A stretch of 64,000 nt of DNA from Chenopodium formosanum. Lineage: Eukaryota > Streptophyta > Magnoliopsida > Caryophyllales > Amaranthaceae. How positions within the stretch are numbered: position 1 is the first letter of the stretch; each line of letters starts with the position of its first letter. The notes under the pieces are model-generated. The model did no database searches. It had not been told where the DNA came from and saw nothing but the letters and a program-made list of their open reading frames with translations. The translations under genes and the position numbers were made by a program. The stretch lies in contig CM044877.1 of the NCBI GenBank assembly GCA_024500155.1, positions 80,832,501-80,896,500 on the forward strand, given 5' to 3'. Of the stretch, positions 1 to 11,706 are shown piece after piece.

Positions 1-88
1 TACGCATTGTTTATTTATCCGCAAAAAGTAGTCACTAGGAACTCAATACAATTCACCCCCCCTCTTGTATTAATCGTCTCAACTAACA
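1..88 (+). repeat. 3' end of the 5' LTR
   Basis: These bases repeat at 8266-8352 with a single difference: seven C's here against six there, in the run before 'tcttgtatt'. The LTR ends in CA at 87-88, directly before the primer binding site. The rest of this LTR is outside the window. Confidence 0.95.
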
Positions 89-90
89 AT

Positions 91-102
91 TGGTATCAGA
101 GC
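91..102 (+). other. Primer binding site (tRNA-Met type)
   Basis: TGGTATCAGAGC lies two bases after the LTR end. This is the standard complement to the 3' end of plant initiator tRNA-Met used by Ty1/copia elements to prime minus-strand DNA. Confidence 0.93.
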
Positions 103-152
103 AAGGTACTCTCGTATAAGCGAATAACTTTGCTGAGTAAGTTCCTGGAGAG

Positions 153-3100
153 ATGAATTACAAAGAGAAACTTGAAGAAGGGTATTCCACCCAACGTCCT
201 CCGATGTTCAATGGTAAGTTCTACACCTACTGGAAGAACAGGATGGAGATATTCATTAAGGCTGAAAATTACCAGGTTTGGCGTGTTATTGAAGCCGGTG
301 ATTTTGAAATAACCATAACTAATGAAAAGAACGAGGTATTTCCTAAACCTATTTCTGATTATGATAAAGAAGACTATCAGAAACTTGAATTGAATGCTTT
401 AGCCATAAAATATTTGCATTGTGGACTTGGACCTCATGAACATAATCGTATCATGGGATGCAAGTCTGCTAAGCAAATTTGGGATCTACTAGAGGTAACT
501 CATGAAGGTACTAATGAGGTAAAACGTTCTAAAATTGATTTGTTAATGTCTAGATATGAAAGGTTTGAAATGCAATCAAAGGAAACCATAGAGGAGATGT
601 TTACTAGGTTCAATGATATTATTAATGAATTGAATTCCCTTGGCAGGCACATTCCAATTGATGAACAGGCTAGGAAGATCTTGAGGAGTCTACCACAAGA
701 TGAACGATAGAGGTCAAAGGTTACTGCTATGCAGGAAGCTAAGGACTTCACAAAGTTCAACATGGAACAACTAGCTGGATCATTGATGACTCATGAACTA
801 CATCTGAGTTCCAACTCTGAAAGTTCCAAAAACAAGAGTCTAGCTCTTAAGGCTCAAGACTCGGAGGAATCAGAGGCTGATGAGGAAGAGATGGCAATGC
901 TAGTCAGAAAGTTCAAGAGGATGATGAACTATAAGCAGTTTGATAGGAACAAGAAATATGCAAGTTCAAGAAACACAACATGTTTCAAGTGCGGCTCAAA
1001 AGATCATTTCATTAAAGATTGTCCCTTACCAGACGGTGAGAAAGGAAAGACTAAAGGCAAGGAGCAATCTAAAGAGTCAAGAGTCTACAAACCTTATTTC
1101 ACCAAGGACAATGTAAAGAAAGCCATGTTAGCCGCTTGGGGAGATTCAGATTCTGAGGAAGAGGAAGAACAACCACCAGAGGAAACTGCTCATCTATGTT
1201 TGATGGCCAAAATAGATGAAAAGGCAAAGCTGAAGGAACTAGAATCCGAGGTTCCAGTGAGGGGGAACAATACTTGGTACCTCGACAGTGGTTGTTCTAA
1301 GCACATGACTGGAGATAAATCTAGATTTCTCTCATTGGATGCCTATTATGGGGGAACTGTGACATTTGGTGATAACATGACTGGAGAAATAGTTGCTATT
1401 GGCAAAGTAGGAAGGTCAAGTTCCCATGCGATTGATAATGTATTTTTGGTCGAGGGGCTCAAACACAACTTGCTGAGTATTTCACAATTTTGTGACAAAG
1501 GTAACTCTGTAAGCTTTACTTCTAATAAGTGCAGAATCATTTATAATGACACTGGGAACATCATCTTAGAAGGAATTCGTAAAGGAAACACATATGTTGT
1601 TGATCTTAACGAAGTTCCTAATAGTAGTTTAACATGTCTTAGTGTCATTGAGAATGATCCTTTATTATGGCACAAAAGATTTGGACATGCAAGTTTTACT
1701 CTACTTGATAAATTGAGATCTAAGGAACTAGTGGAAGGTCTTCCATGTATTAAGTTCCTGTATGACAAAGTGTGTGATGCTTGTGTTAGAGGAAAACAGA
1801 CTCGAGTTTCTTTCAAATCCAAGAAAATGGTAAGTACCAAAAGGCCTTTGGAACTTGTTCATATGGATCTATGTGGTCCTATGAGAATCCAAAGTAGAAG
1901 TGGTAAGAGATATGTTATGGTTATTGTTGATGATTTTTCAAGGTTTACTTGGGTTTTCTTTCTTGTAAGTAAAGATGAAACTTTTGATGAATTTGTAGCT
2001 TTTGTAAAGAAAGAACAGAGAAGAACAGGAAATTCACTAATTCACCTCAGATCAGATCACGGCACAGAATTCGAAAACTCAAAATTTGATGAATTCTGTA
2101 CTGAACATGGAATGGATCACAACTTCTCTGCCCCTAGGACTCCTCAACAAAATGGAGTAGTGGAACGCAAGAACAGAAGCCTTGAAGACATGACCAGGAC
2201 AATGTTGATCTCAAGTAATCTGCCTAGGAACTTCTGGGCAGAAGCAGTGAATACAGCATGCTATATCCTTAACAGAGTATCAGTTAGAGCCATCACCAAC
2301 AAAACTCCTTATGAGTTAATCAAAGGGAGAAAACCTAATATTTCTTACTTTAGATCCTTTGGTTGTAAATGTTTTGTTCATAACAATGGTAAAAGGAACT
2401 TGGGAAAGTTTGATGAACGTAGTGATGAGGCTGTGTTCCTAGGATACGCCTCTAATAGTAAAGCATATAGAGTCTATAATAAAAGGACAATGTGTGTTGA
2501 GGAATCTGTACATATTATATTTGATGAAACTGAACAGTCTTTGAATGATGTACAGGATTGTGATAATGATTTTGAAATTGGACTTTTTCGCAAGACAAAT
2601 CCAGATGAAAAATCAACATCATCGCAGAAGCAGCCAGTGGAAATTAATGAGCAAACGAATCTGGAAGAAAATGAAGAACCAGAAATAGAGAATGTTCCAG
2701 GAACTCCTGTTCAAGAACAAGATCAGAATCAAAATGAGGAGAATCCTGTCGAAGTTCCAATTGAGGTTCAAGAACAAGTTCCTACAGAAGAACCAGTCAA
2801 CAATGAACAGGAAAGATTGTATCCAGTGAAGGACTTTACTCCTAAACGTTGGAAACATCAGAAATCACATCCTGTTGATGCAATCATGAGTGATATTACA
2901 AAAGGAACTCAGACTAGATCTCAGCTTAAGAACTTCTGTGCATTTTATGCATTCCTTTCTTCTATGGAACCAAAGAATTATGTTGAAGCTTTAACTGACG
3001 CAGACTGGATTAATGCTATGCAAGCTGAACTAAATGAGTTTGAAAGAAACAAAGTATGGCATCTGGAACCTAGACCCAAAGATAAGAAGACAATAGGTCT

Positions 3101-4478
3101 AAAATGGGTATTTAGGAACAAGCTAGATGAGCATGGTATTATTGTCAGAAATAAAGCTAGACTAGTTGTACAAGGTTTCAATCAACAAGAAGGAATAGAC
3201 TATGAAGAAACATTTGCTCCAGTAGCCAGGTTAGAGGCTATTCGTTTACTTATTGCTTTTGCTGCTTATATGGGATTCACGTTGTTCCAGATGGATGTTA
3301 AATGTGCTTTTCTAAATGGATTTTTAAATGAAGAAGTCTATGTGGAACAACCTCCTGGATTTGAAAATCCAGAGTTCCCAAACCATGTCTACAAGCTTGG
3401 ACTGAAGCAAGCTCCTAGAGCATGGTATGAAAGATTGTCAAAGTTCCTATTACAAAATGGTTTTAAACGTGGTAAAATAGATAAAACACTGTTTTTAAAA
3501 TCAAATGGAACTGACATATTAGTTGTACAAATTTATGTTGATGATATTCTGTTTGGTGCAACTAATGAATCTTTGTGCAAGTATTTTGCTGACTTGATGA
3601 GTGGAGAATTTGAAATGAGCATGATGGGAGAATTAAATTTCTTCCTTGGACTGCAAATAAAGCAATCTGAGAAAGGAATCATGATCCATCAACAAAAGTA
3701 CATCAAAGAACTGATCAAGAAATACAAGTTTGACAATGCTAAGACTAATGACACTCCTATCGGTATTGCAACTAGATTGGATGATGATCCTTCAGGAACT
3801 TGTGTTGATCAACCTATGTACAGAGGTATGATAGGATCTTTACTTTACTTAACAGCTAGTAGACCTGACAGATCTTTCAGTGTAGGTTTGTGTGCCAGGT
3901 TCCAAGCAAACCCAAAGGAGTCTCACCTGAAAGCAGTAAAGAGAATCCTTATATACTTGAAAGGAACTGATGACTTGTGTCTCTTCTATCCTAGAAGTGA
4001 CTCATTTGACTTGCATGGCTTTACTAAATGCTGACTATGCAGGTGATTTAGTGAATAGAAAAAGCACTTCAGGTATGGTACAGTTCTTAGGACCTTGTTT
4101 AGTTTCTTGGGGTTCCAAGAAGCAAAACACAGTTGCTCTTTCTACAGCTAAAGCTGAATACGTGGCAGCAGCAGCATGTTGCTCACAAGTACTTTGGATA
4201 AACAAAAGGTTAGAGATTTTGGTCTTATTTTTGAATGTGTACCTATCTATTGTGATAACACAAGTGCTATTTGTATTTCTAAAGATCCAGTTCAACACTC
4301 TAAAGTAAAACACATCCACATAAGGCATCACTTTCTAAAAGATAATGTGGAACAAGGGAACATAAAATTGGAATTTTGTAGTATAGAATATCAACTTGCA
4401 GATATTTTGACCAAACCCTTTAGCAGAGAAAGGTATGAGAAATTGAGACTGGAACTTGGAATGATCAAGCTGAATTGA
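153..4478 (+). pseudogene. gag-pol polyprotein of the copia element, broken at three points
   Basis: One reading frame starts at ATG 153 and is interrupted by TAG at 708-710, in the gag capsid-like part. It resumes in the same frame and runs to 4034. Visible domains: gag (UBN2-like, 153 to about 980), CCHC zinc knuckle (first Cys codon 981, last 1020), aspartic protease with DSG (Asp codon 1284), the integrase zinc region with H-x-R-F-G-H and C-x-x-C near 1670-1790, the integrase core with the DHGTEF and GVVERKN motifs, reverse transcriptase with YVDD near 3535, and RNase H. Near 4025-4032 one extra base ends the frame at TGA. The RNase H sequence (ADYAGD, KSTSG) continues in the next frame, and a one-base loss near 4205-4215 returns it to the first frame, ending at 4478. 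The frame changes are placed from family motifs. As read, the element could not make a complete polyprotein. Confidence 0.9.
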
Positions 4479-4843
4479 TTGCTTCTGAAGTTCCTAGATA
4501 TGGCAAAGTCAAAAATAATGGAAATAGAGCAAAAAGAGCATTTAGCACAAGTCTGGTGTGCTAAACATAGCTGAAGTGTCACCGTTGTTGATTACTGAAG
4601 GTTAGTTCATTAAACACTCAATTAATTTTGCTAGTAGTAATGTACAATGTATATATGTAGAAAGCGTGTTCCAATTGCGTATTTGTGAACAGTGATCTTA
4701 TTTTAAAAGTTAAATGAATTTGGAAATAAAATAAATTTTGGTAAATTCATTCCTGCGTGTTTTATTTTTGGAAAATTCATTGAACTTGTTCAATTAATGA
4801 CTGCTTTGAAAACCCTTAAAATTCCTTACACCGCTTTATTAAT

Positions 4844-4850
4844 TATAAAA
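4844..4850 (+). promoter_or_regulatory. Candidate internal TATA box before the third ORF
   Basis: TATAAAA lies about 100 bp before ATG 4952, in the noncoding stretch between pol (ending 4478) and the third ORF. That spacing suits a plant core promoter and could give a separate transcript for the third ORF. A short upstream ATG at 4941 opens a six-codon frame that overlaps the main start. Function is inferred from sequence and position only. Confidence 0.4.
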
Positions 4851-4951
4851 GGAACTCTCAACCACCTTACATCATCACACTGTCAAAATCATTTACTCCA
4901 CTGTGAAAAAAAACTTCTACACTATTCTAAAACCCTTTTGATGAAGAAACT

Positions 4952-6463
4952 ATGGCCATAATCACCTCACTAAGCTCGTCTGAAAACTCACACCACAACC
5001 ATTCCTCTGAACAAGAAGAAGTTTCATCACTTCCGATTGTCTCTCACACCGAAACACAAATCATAAATCCACCATCTTCCAACATGCAAAACCCTAACCC
5101 CGAACAATTAGAAAACATCACCAAGACAGTGCTTGACAAATTGAGAGAGTGGAAGGCCAAGAAAGGTCAAGAAAAGTCACTGGAGGATCACATTGAGTAA
5201 GTTGAGGAGTTTACTCGCAATTTGGAAGAGGAGGGTTCTGAAAAAGAGAAATCGGAGGACGAGGAAGAAATTGATCAGGCTGAGCTTGAAATTCAAGCTG
5301 ATAGGTACGTTGTTGGTCATAGAATTGATTTAAACTGGTGTAGGAGTGCTAGATTTGTAGAATTTATTGATATAATTAAGTTCCAAGGCTGGGAATATCT
5401 GTTGGTTAAAGTTTCTAATAATTTGATGTATCCGACTGCTATGACTGAATTTTGTCAACACTTTGAAGCAAAATTGGGAATAATAACCAATAAGGTGAGT
5501 AAAGTGAATATTGAATTAGATGTGGAAACACTGAGTAAAATTCTGAGAACCCCGATGGAAGGGTATGAGACTTACATTAAGGGTAAGTCAAGTGTCAAGG
5601 TTGGAAATTACTTGAGTGGTGACATAGTTGAAGCCCTAGGAGGAAAAAGGGGGAAGAACATTATAAGTCATAATGATTTGAGTCCTTTAAATAAACTATT
5701 ATCCAATCTTGTTAAGAAGACCATCTTACCAAGAACTGCAAAGAAGGGTGAAGCTTGTTTGATGGACATGGCTGTAATTTTCTGTCTATCAAGGAGAATT
5801 AAAATTAATTTTCCATCACTTATGTATCAACACTTGGCACATTGTGTTCCAAGTGGAACAAAAGTTGGATATGGTGCTATTCTATCTACTGTTTTTGAGA
5901 GTCTTGGTGTTAAGCTTAAAGGGAAGTATGTGGGCTTGGATGAGAAACCAGAGAATGTAATTGATGCTGATACTCTGGCAGGTCTAAGCTTAGAGGTAGT
6001 TCAGGGTAAGATTCAGAAGTTAGAGAAGGAAGAAGAGAAGGCTGAGAAGTCAACAAGAAAAAGAAAACAAAAGGAAATGAGTGATAAACTTGTTAGGAAA
6101 AGCAGGAGGTTATCTGAAAGTGTTATGCCTCAGACCAGCATGGAGAAACCATTGGAGCTGGATACTGATGACAAAGTACTTGAAGGGCAAGTGGCTGAAT
6201 TGGTTGATAGAATGAAGAGGGTTGAAATTCAAGCCAAGGAATCTGCTGGGCAGGCTCAGTTTAAGAAGTTGGAAAAACAGGTGCAGGAGCAGGGAAAGGC
6301 ACTAAATGAACTGAAGAAATCAGTGCAGGCTCAGGACAAGGTTCTGAAGGAACAGGAGGAGAAGTTCCAACAGAAACTGGAGGGTCTTGAGCAAATGTTG
6401 GAAGCTCTCATTGCACAACAGAAGGAAGACAACAAGCAGATTTTGGACCTTTTGCAGACTTAG
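4952..6463 (+). pseudogene. Third ORF of the Sirevirus-like element (extra protein behind pol), one nonsense codon
   Basis: The frame from ATG 4952 to the stop at 6461-6463 would be about 503 codons, but TAA at 5198-5200 splits it. No ATG follows closely: the downstream open part begins in frame without a start codon. The N-terminal part is Ser/His/Asn-rich, then acidic. The middle (about 5290-5990) is a globular region with 'GWEYLL', 'MYPTAMTEFCQHFE' and 'LMDMAVIFCLSRR'. It resembles the plant retrotransposon-associated domain often called 'putative plant transposon protein'; this is from memory and unverified. The C-terminal third (about 6000-6455) is Lys/Glu/Gln-rich with heptad-like spacing, a likely coiled coil. 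I see no signal peptide or transmembrane segment, so the usual 'envelope-like' label for Sirevirus third ORFs is not supported here. Confidence 0.7.
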
Positions 6464-7075
6464 CCATTTCCTGTTTAGCTTTCCTAAAATAGCTTATCCT
6501 AACTTCCTTAGCAGCCATGAACATTTTCAGTTGTTTTTTTTTTTTAATATTTCAATATTTTGGTTTGTAAACACTTTAAGCAGGATGATTAATCTCTTTT
6601 ATTTTAATGAATGCTTTTGGAACTGTCTGTGCATATATACACTTGTCTATTATGAATGCTTAAACAGGAGAGTGGAACTTTCCTAAGGGAAGTTAGCAGC
6701 GCTGCCTTCAGTTTCCCACACTCGATGAATTGCTTGTGGGGCTGTGGCTAGATGCTTACTAACTTGAAAACCAGAACTTTTTGATAATGCCAAAAGGGGG
6801 AAAAGATGAAGCAAACTTGTAGGCTATAGTTGTTCTGGGTTTTAGTTAATAGAGTATCAGATTTCTTTGTTATGATGCTTAAATTTATTTTGTTTTAACT
6901 TTAGTTTTTTTTATTTTATTTTGCTTTGTTTTTTTGTTGTTTGTGTTTTATATATGAGTTTTTACTTTCTGTCAATAAAAAAAAAAAAAAAAAAAAAATC
7001 AAAAATACGACCCTCTATTTTGTTTAACTTATTCTAGAGTTTGCTTAAGTTTGTCATCATCAAAAAGGGGGAAAT
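6464..7075 (+). other. 3' noncoding part of the retrotransposon with two polypurine tracts and an A22 run
   Basis: There is no gene here. A first polypurine tract (A4G5A4) is at 6792-6804. A second (A5G5A3) at 7062-7074 sits one base before the 3' LTR and is the likely plus-strand primer. Multiple polypurine tracts are typical of Sireviruses. An uninterrupted run of 22 A's lies at 6977-6998, directly after 'gtcaat'. The rest is T-rich. Confidence 0.8.
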
Positions 7076-8352
7076 TGTTGAAGTATAAAGGTTTTGATGA
7101 TGAGGAACTTAAACTAAAAGCAAACTCATCTAATAAAGGTTCTCTAGTGTGTGATTAGTCAAGGTGCAGAATAATCTTGGTGATTGAAGATCTGTCTGAA
7201 TCTAAGAAGACATGAAGAAGATCTTTATTGAAGAAGTTAAACAAATCAGAGGAAGAGTTCTCGAACAAGAACTAAGTTCCCTAATAGGAACGTTCTCTAA
7301 CATGAACTCGAAGACTAGCTGTTAAGTTCTTTGGTGGAACTTGATATGCTTGAAGCCCAAGTAATTCATCTGATCAGAATGCGGCGCAGCAATAATTGTT
7401 AAAGTTTATTCTTAGAAATTATTGTAAATATGGCAAGTAGGTTAGTGCACGAGATTTATTAGAAATGTGATAAGTTTGCTTGGGAAATAAAATAAATATG
7501 GAAGATAATAAAAGATAGAATTTAGGAAAAGATTTCGTAACAAAAAGATTATTTTTTATCTAAAGTCGGTTTATTAAGAAAGATAAGTTTTCTTTATAAA
7601 ATCTTTTATTCTTATTTTCAGAAAAGATTTTATTCTACTTGATTTACAAAAACCGCGTTTAATAAAAAGATAAGTTAAGTTAACATGTTTATCTTTTTAG
7701 AAAACCTACTTTCTATACAAGTGTTACTTGTATAAATAGTAGAGAGAAAAATGTTTTAGGTTTTTGTGAGTTTATGCGTGAAGAAATCTAAGTGCTTTAA
7801 ACGAGTAAGTTTACCAAGCTTTTAACTTATCATATTAGTTTCGGATTTCGTTCATTTCTTACCTATCATAATAGGCATCGTGTATTTGTATTGGTTGGGT
7901 TATTTGGGTGATTTTACAGTTTGATTTTTACACAGTTTTGTTTAAGTCTTTTGGTGAGGCTGTGAGTAGTTTTGTACTTAGGTGGTACAAGCAGTTTGTA
8001 CTTTGGCAGAACGTGTAGTACTTTGGTGGTACGAGTGAGTCTAAGTGTGGTACTTAGATTGGGTAGGATAGGGTCCTATCAAGTAGCAAGTCCAGTGAGC
8101 AACTTGTGAAATAAAGGTCTGTGTCTAATAGGTTGTAACTTGGTGTTTGCCCTATTATAGTAAAGTGTTTTGTGTTTGAAATCCCTAAGGTAGGGTCGAG
8201 GTTTTACTTCCAGTTGGGCCCTGAAAGGTTTCCTCGTAAAAACTGTGTGTTTGCTTAGGTTCCTATACGCATTGTTTATTTATCCGCAAAAAGTAGTCAC
8301 TAGGAACTCAATACAATTCACCCCCCTCTTGTATTAATCGTCTCAACTAACA
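7076..8352 (+). repeat. 3' LTR (1277 bp), TGTTGAAG...CTAACA
   Basis: It starts with TG directly after the polypurine tract and ends with CA at 8351-8352, and its last 87 bp match the 5' LTR end. A TATA box, TATAAATA at 7731-7738, follows 'gtgttacttg' and probably marks the LTR promoter, which would put the U3/R border near 7760. LTR length near 1.2-1.3 kb is usual for Sireviruses. Confidence 0.93.
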
Positions 8353-9050
8353 ACGAAGTACTAGTGAGATTATTATGTTGAAAACAAAAAACCATATAAA
8401 TTACTTGTAACAATTTCTCCTACAGAGGAGCAAGTACTATGCATGCATGTTGTCATCAATTGTCTGCATGTATGATAACCTACAGAAATTCAAAATTCAC
8501 TGTCTTTATAATTACCAGTCCCACTTTTTTCTACAAGATAATGAAAACTAAATTGAACATTCACAAATAAAGTCTAAAATTCCGTGAGGAATATTATGCC
8601 ATTTCAAGAATTCATCCATTTTTCTTTTTTTCATAATTCCTTCATTAAGTTTCACCTACCTCTTATATATCCATATTTATCATGCATAAATAAAAGTTTA
8701 AGTTGAAACTATATGATTATATATAAATTTTTTATTACTCGCTTTGTGCAAATTAGTTGCTCCATTAAATTAGAATATTTCGTATGTAGAAGTAATATGA
8801 ATAAACAGCGCAAAAATTAAAGGGATGCAACTAATTAAAAAAAAAAAAAAAAAACCAAAAAAACACATAACTGACCATTATGTGCGCAAGCTAGAAGCCA
8901 AGGCTTTAGTATAAAGACAAGGCATAAAAACAGCCTATCTTTCTTCCCCTTCTCATTTTCTAGTCAGTAGTAAATTTATTTATTCTCTTTTGTTCCATTC
9001 TTATCTCTCTTTTATTCTTTTAAACAACAAGAAGAAATCAAGAATAGTAT
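8353..9050 (+). promoter_or_regulatory. Upstream region of the GARP transcription factor
   Basis: About 700 bp lie between the 3' LTR end and the start codon of the transcription factor. A TATA box (TATAAAG, 8910-8916) stands about 140 bp before the ATG and is followed by a CT-rich leader. An A18 run lies at about 8836-8854. The retrotransposon's LTR ends about 560 bp before this TATA box, pointing the same way as the gene. Confidence 0.55.
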
Positions 9051-11669
9051 ATGATGGAGATGAAAGGGAGATCGAGAGGTGTTAGACCGTACGTGAGATC
9101 GAACGCGCCACGACTTCGTTGGACGGGTGATCTTCATCACTGCTTTGTTCGTGCTGTTGAAAGACTTGGTGGTGAAGATAGTAAGCCTTACTTAATTACA
9201 AGCTTTAAATTAATATTTCTTATAATAAACTCTAGTATAGTTAATCACTTTTCTTGTTCATTATGTTGTATGTTTTTTTTTTCTTGTATAAATATACTTG
9301 CAATTTTTTTTGGTGTAGTGCTCATGAATAAGTGTTTTTTCCAAAGCATTTTGAAAGCATAGTACTTCCAATTATAATAATTAATATGTATCTTACAATT
9401 TTTCAATTAATTACATATAAATACTTATTGTGTTTAGAAAATTAATAGATAAATTTAAGTTGCTTAAATTTTTTTGAGAAATAAATTATTTAGAGATAAA
9501 GAGAGTATTAGCTAGGAACCATTTTCCTAGATCAAAGTACCCATGCACCCTTAAAAAGAACATGATACAAGCATATATATATAATACGAAGTAGTTTGTT
9601 TTAGAGCGAGGTATATATATATTCTTATTCATCAAATAGTTAGCTGAAATGGTGCTTTTTCTGTGTGGTCGGAGTTAGTTATTTAGGAGTTACTCAGTCA
9701 ATCAGAAGTTACTTATAGGGGTTACTCAGTCGGTTAGGGATAACTTATAGAGGTTACTTATAAATAACCCCAGCGACATATAAAAATTTGTATAGTTGAA
9801 ATAATGTCAATTATAAATTTTAGTTAATCAAACTTTACTCTAAGATGTCACAATAATGAAATCATATATATAGTCTAATGTACTTTAAAGTGATCATACA
9901 ACTCAGAAATATGTGCCATTAATCAAGAGTAGAGTGAAATCCCTTAGAGTAACTCCAACAGTGTAAAATTAGGACTAGCTTGCAATTTATGAAACTAATA
10001 AATAATTAGCTTAACCATTGGAATTGCATTACCAAATTAGCTGAGCAAAGCTATTCGCTTAGCTAAGCTAATTAGCTTAGCAAATTGTGGGAATTAAAAA
10101 AAATTAAATAAATAAAAAAAATTATTGAAAATTAGCTTAACCATTATGGGATTAATTAGCTACAAGGTAGATTAGCTTTGCAATCCTAGGTGGCATGGCA
10201 AGCTAATTTCATAATTAGCTTAACATTGGATTTGCTCTAAGTTTTCTTAGTTAGTTATTATTTACTTTTTCTAACAAACATGATTATGGTTAATTAAATT
10301 AGGGGCTACTCCGAAAATGATTCTGCAAATGATGGGGGTGAAAGGCATAAGTTTATCTCATGTGAAGAGTCATCTTCAGGTACTCTATTTAATCAATAAA
10401 ATTATATTAACCACTTTTTATATACTTGGTGTATAGTTTTAACGTGTCCTATATTTCTAATTTATTCACATTCTATATTTGTAAAACAGATGTATAGAAG
10501 CATGAAACAAGAACAAATTATCAGAGGTAATTATTTTCTATATTATGATATTTTTCTCTTATATTGGCAAGGTAATTGTCATACATATTGAAGAATAAAT
10601 ATTAAAGAGATTAAAATAATGATTGGATAGTACTCATTAGGTCTACTTATTATATTTTAAGCACATACTATAGAGTGGATCGGTCTAATAAAGTTTCTTT
10701 TTCTTTTTAAACTAAACAACCGCTAAAATTTAACCTAAGATTGAGTATCGAACATGATGGCGAATGTCCCAGAGAATTATGGAGTATTTTTTTTTTTTTT
10801 TTTTTTTTAATTTTTTTTTTAATAATTGTGAAAAGGTATATGTACGTTTATCATTTCATTTTGAAGAAAAATACATGAAATCAACAAAAGTCTTCAACTA
10901 ATATATAGTACTAAAACTTATAAATATATACTTCGTATATGAAAAATCAAAGAAGATAGGTGCCATGCATTCAAAATTATTATTGTTGTAACAATATATT
11001 ATGCCAAAAATATACGGAGTATCATATTAATATTGTTGTAGGTAGGCACTAAACAAAAAAAATATAAGTAAGCAATGTCAATATAACATTATACAAGTAT
11101 ATACTGTAATTTTCTTAATAAATATTTTCAAACATCTTGTTAAACGGACTATTCATACGTCTATAGTCTCTACTAAATTTAATGAAAGAGTCCTACGTAA
11201 GGTCATACATAAGACAAATTTTCTTACACGAGAGGAATGTTTTTTTGTTCAAATATTCCTTGTAATAAAAGTAATTAGAATCCGATATTTCTGCCTTGGA
11301 ATTTTCATGAAATTAAGTGGAGCCATAATCAAGTTGTGGAATTTTATTTTTACTTTAAATTGCACAAAAATATATGCTCAAAAACAGCCAAATTCGTGTG
11401 ACTTTGGTTTAATTTCACGTGTATTGAACATAGAATAATAGAATAGAAATTACCAAGTAAACAATTGACGAATTAATTTCAAACTACTACGAAAGTTCCT
11501 CTTTTTATGACTACTGTGTAATTTTCAAAATATACTACTCCATATAAATTTGCATACGACAAAATATACTATGAATGTAATAATTTTATCATCTAGGGCT
11601 TATTATATAAGTTTGAAACCAAATTATGGAAAAAAAAAGGACATTTTGTGAAAAACTATCTTATAAAAC

Positions 11670-11706
<37 letters not shown>

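Larger units (their letters stand above)
1..8352 (+). mobile_element. Sirevirus-like Ty1/copia LTR retrotransposon, 5' end cut by the window
   Basis: Seen in order: the tail of the 5' LTR, a tRNA-Met-type primer binding site, gag, protease, integrase, reverse transcriptase and RNase H, a third ORF, two polypurine tracts and a complete 3' LTR. Integrase precedes reverse transcriptase, which defines Ty1/copia. A third ORF behind pol and repeated polypurine tracts before the 3' LTR are established marks of the Sirevirus (SIRE1/Maximus) lineage. With a full 5' LTR the element would be about 9.5 kb. The 88 bp of 5' LTR in view match the 3' LTR end except for one C in a C-run, so insertion was recent. 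Coding capacity is nevertheless broken in four places. The bases after the 3' LTR (8353-8357) would be the target-site duplication, but the left partner lies outside the window. Confidence 0.95.
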
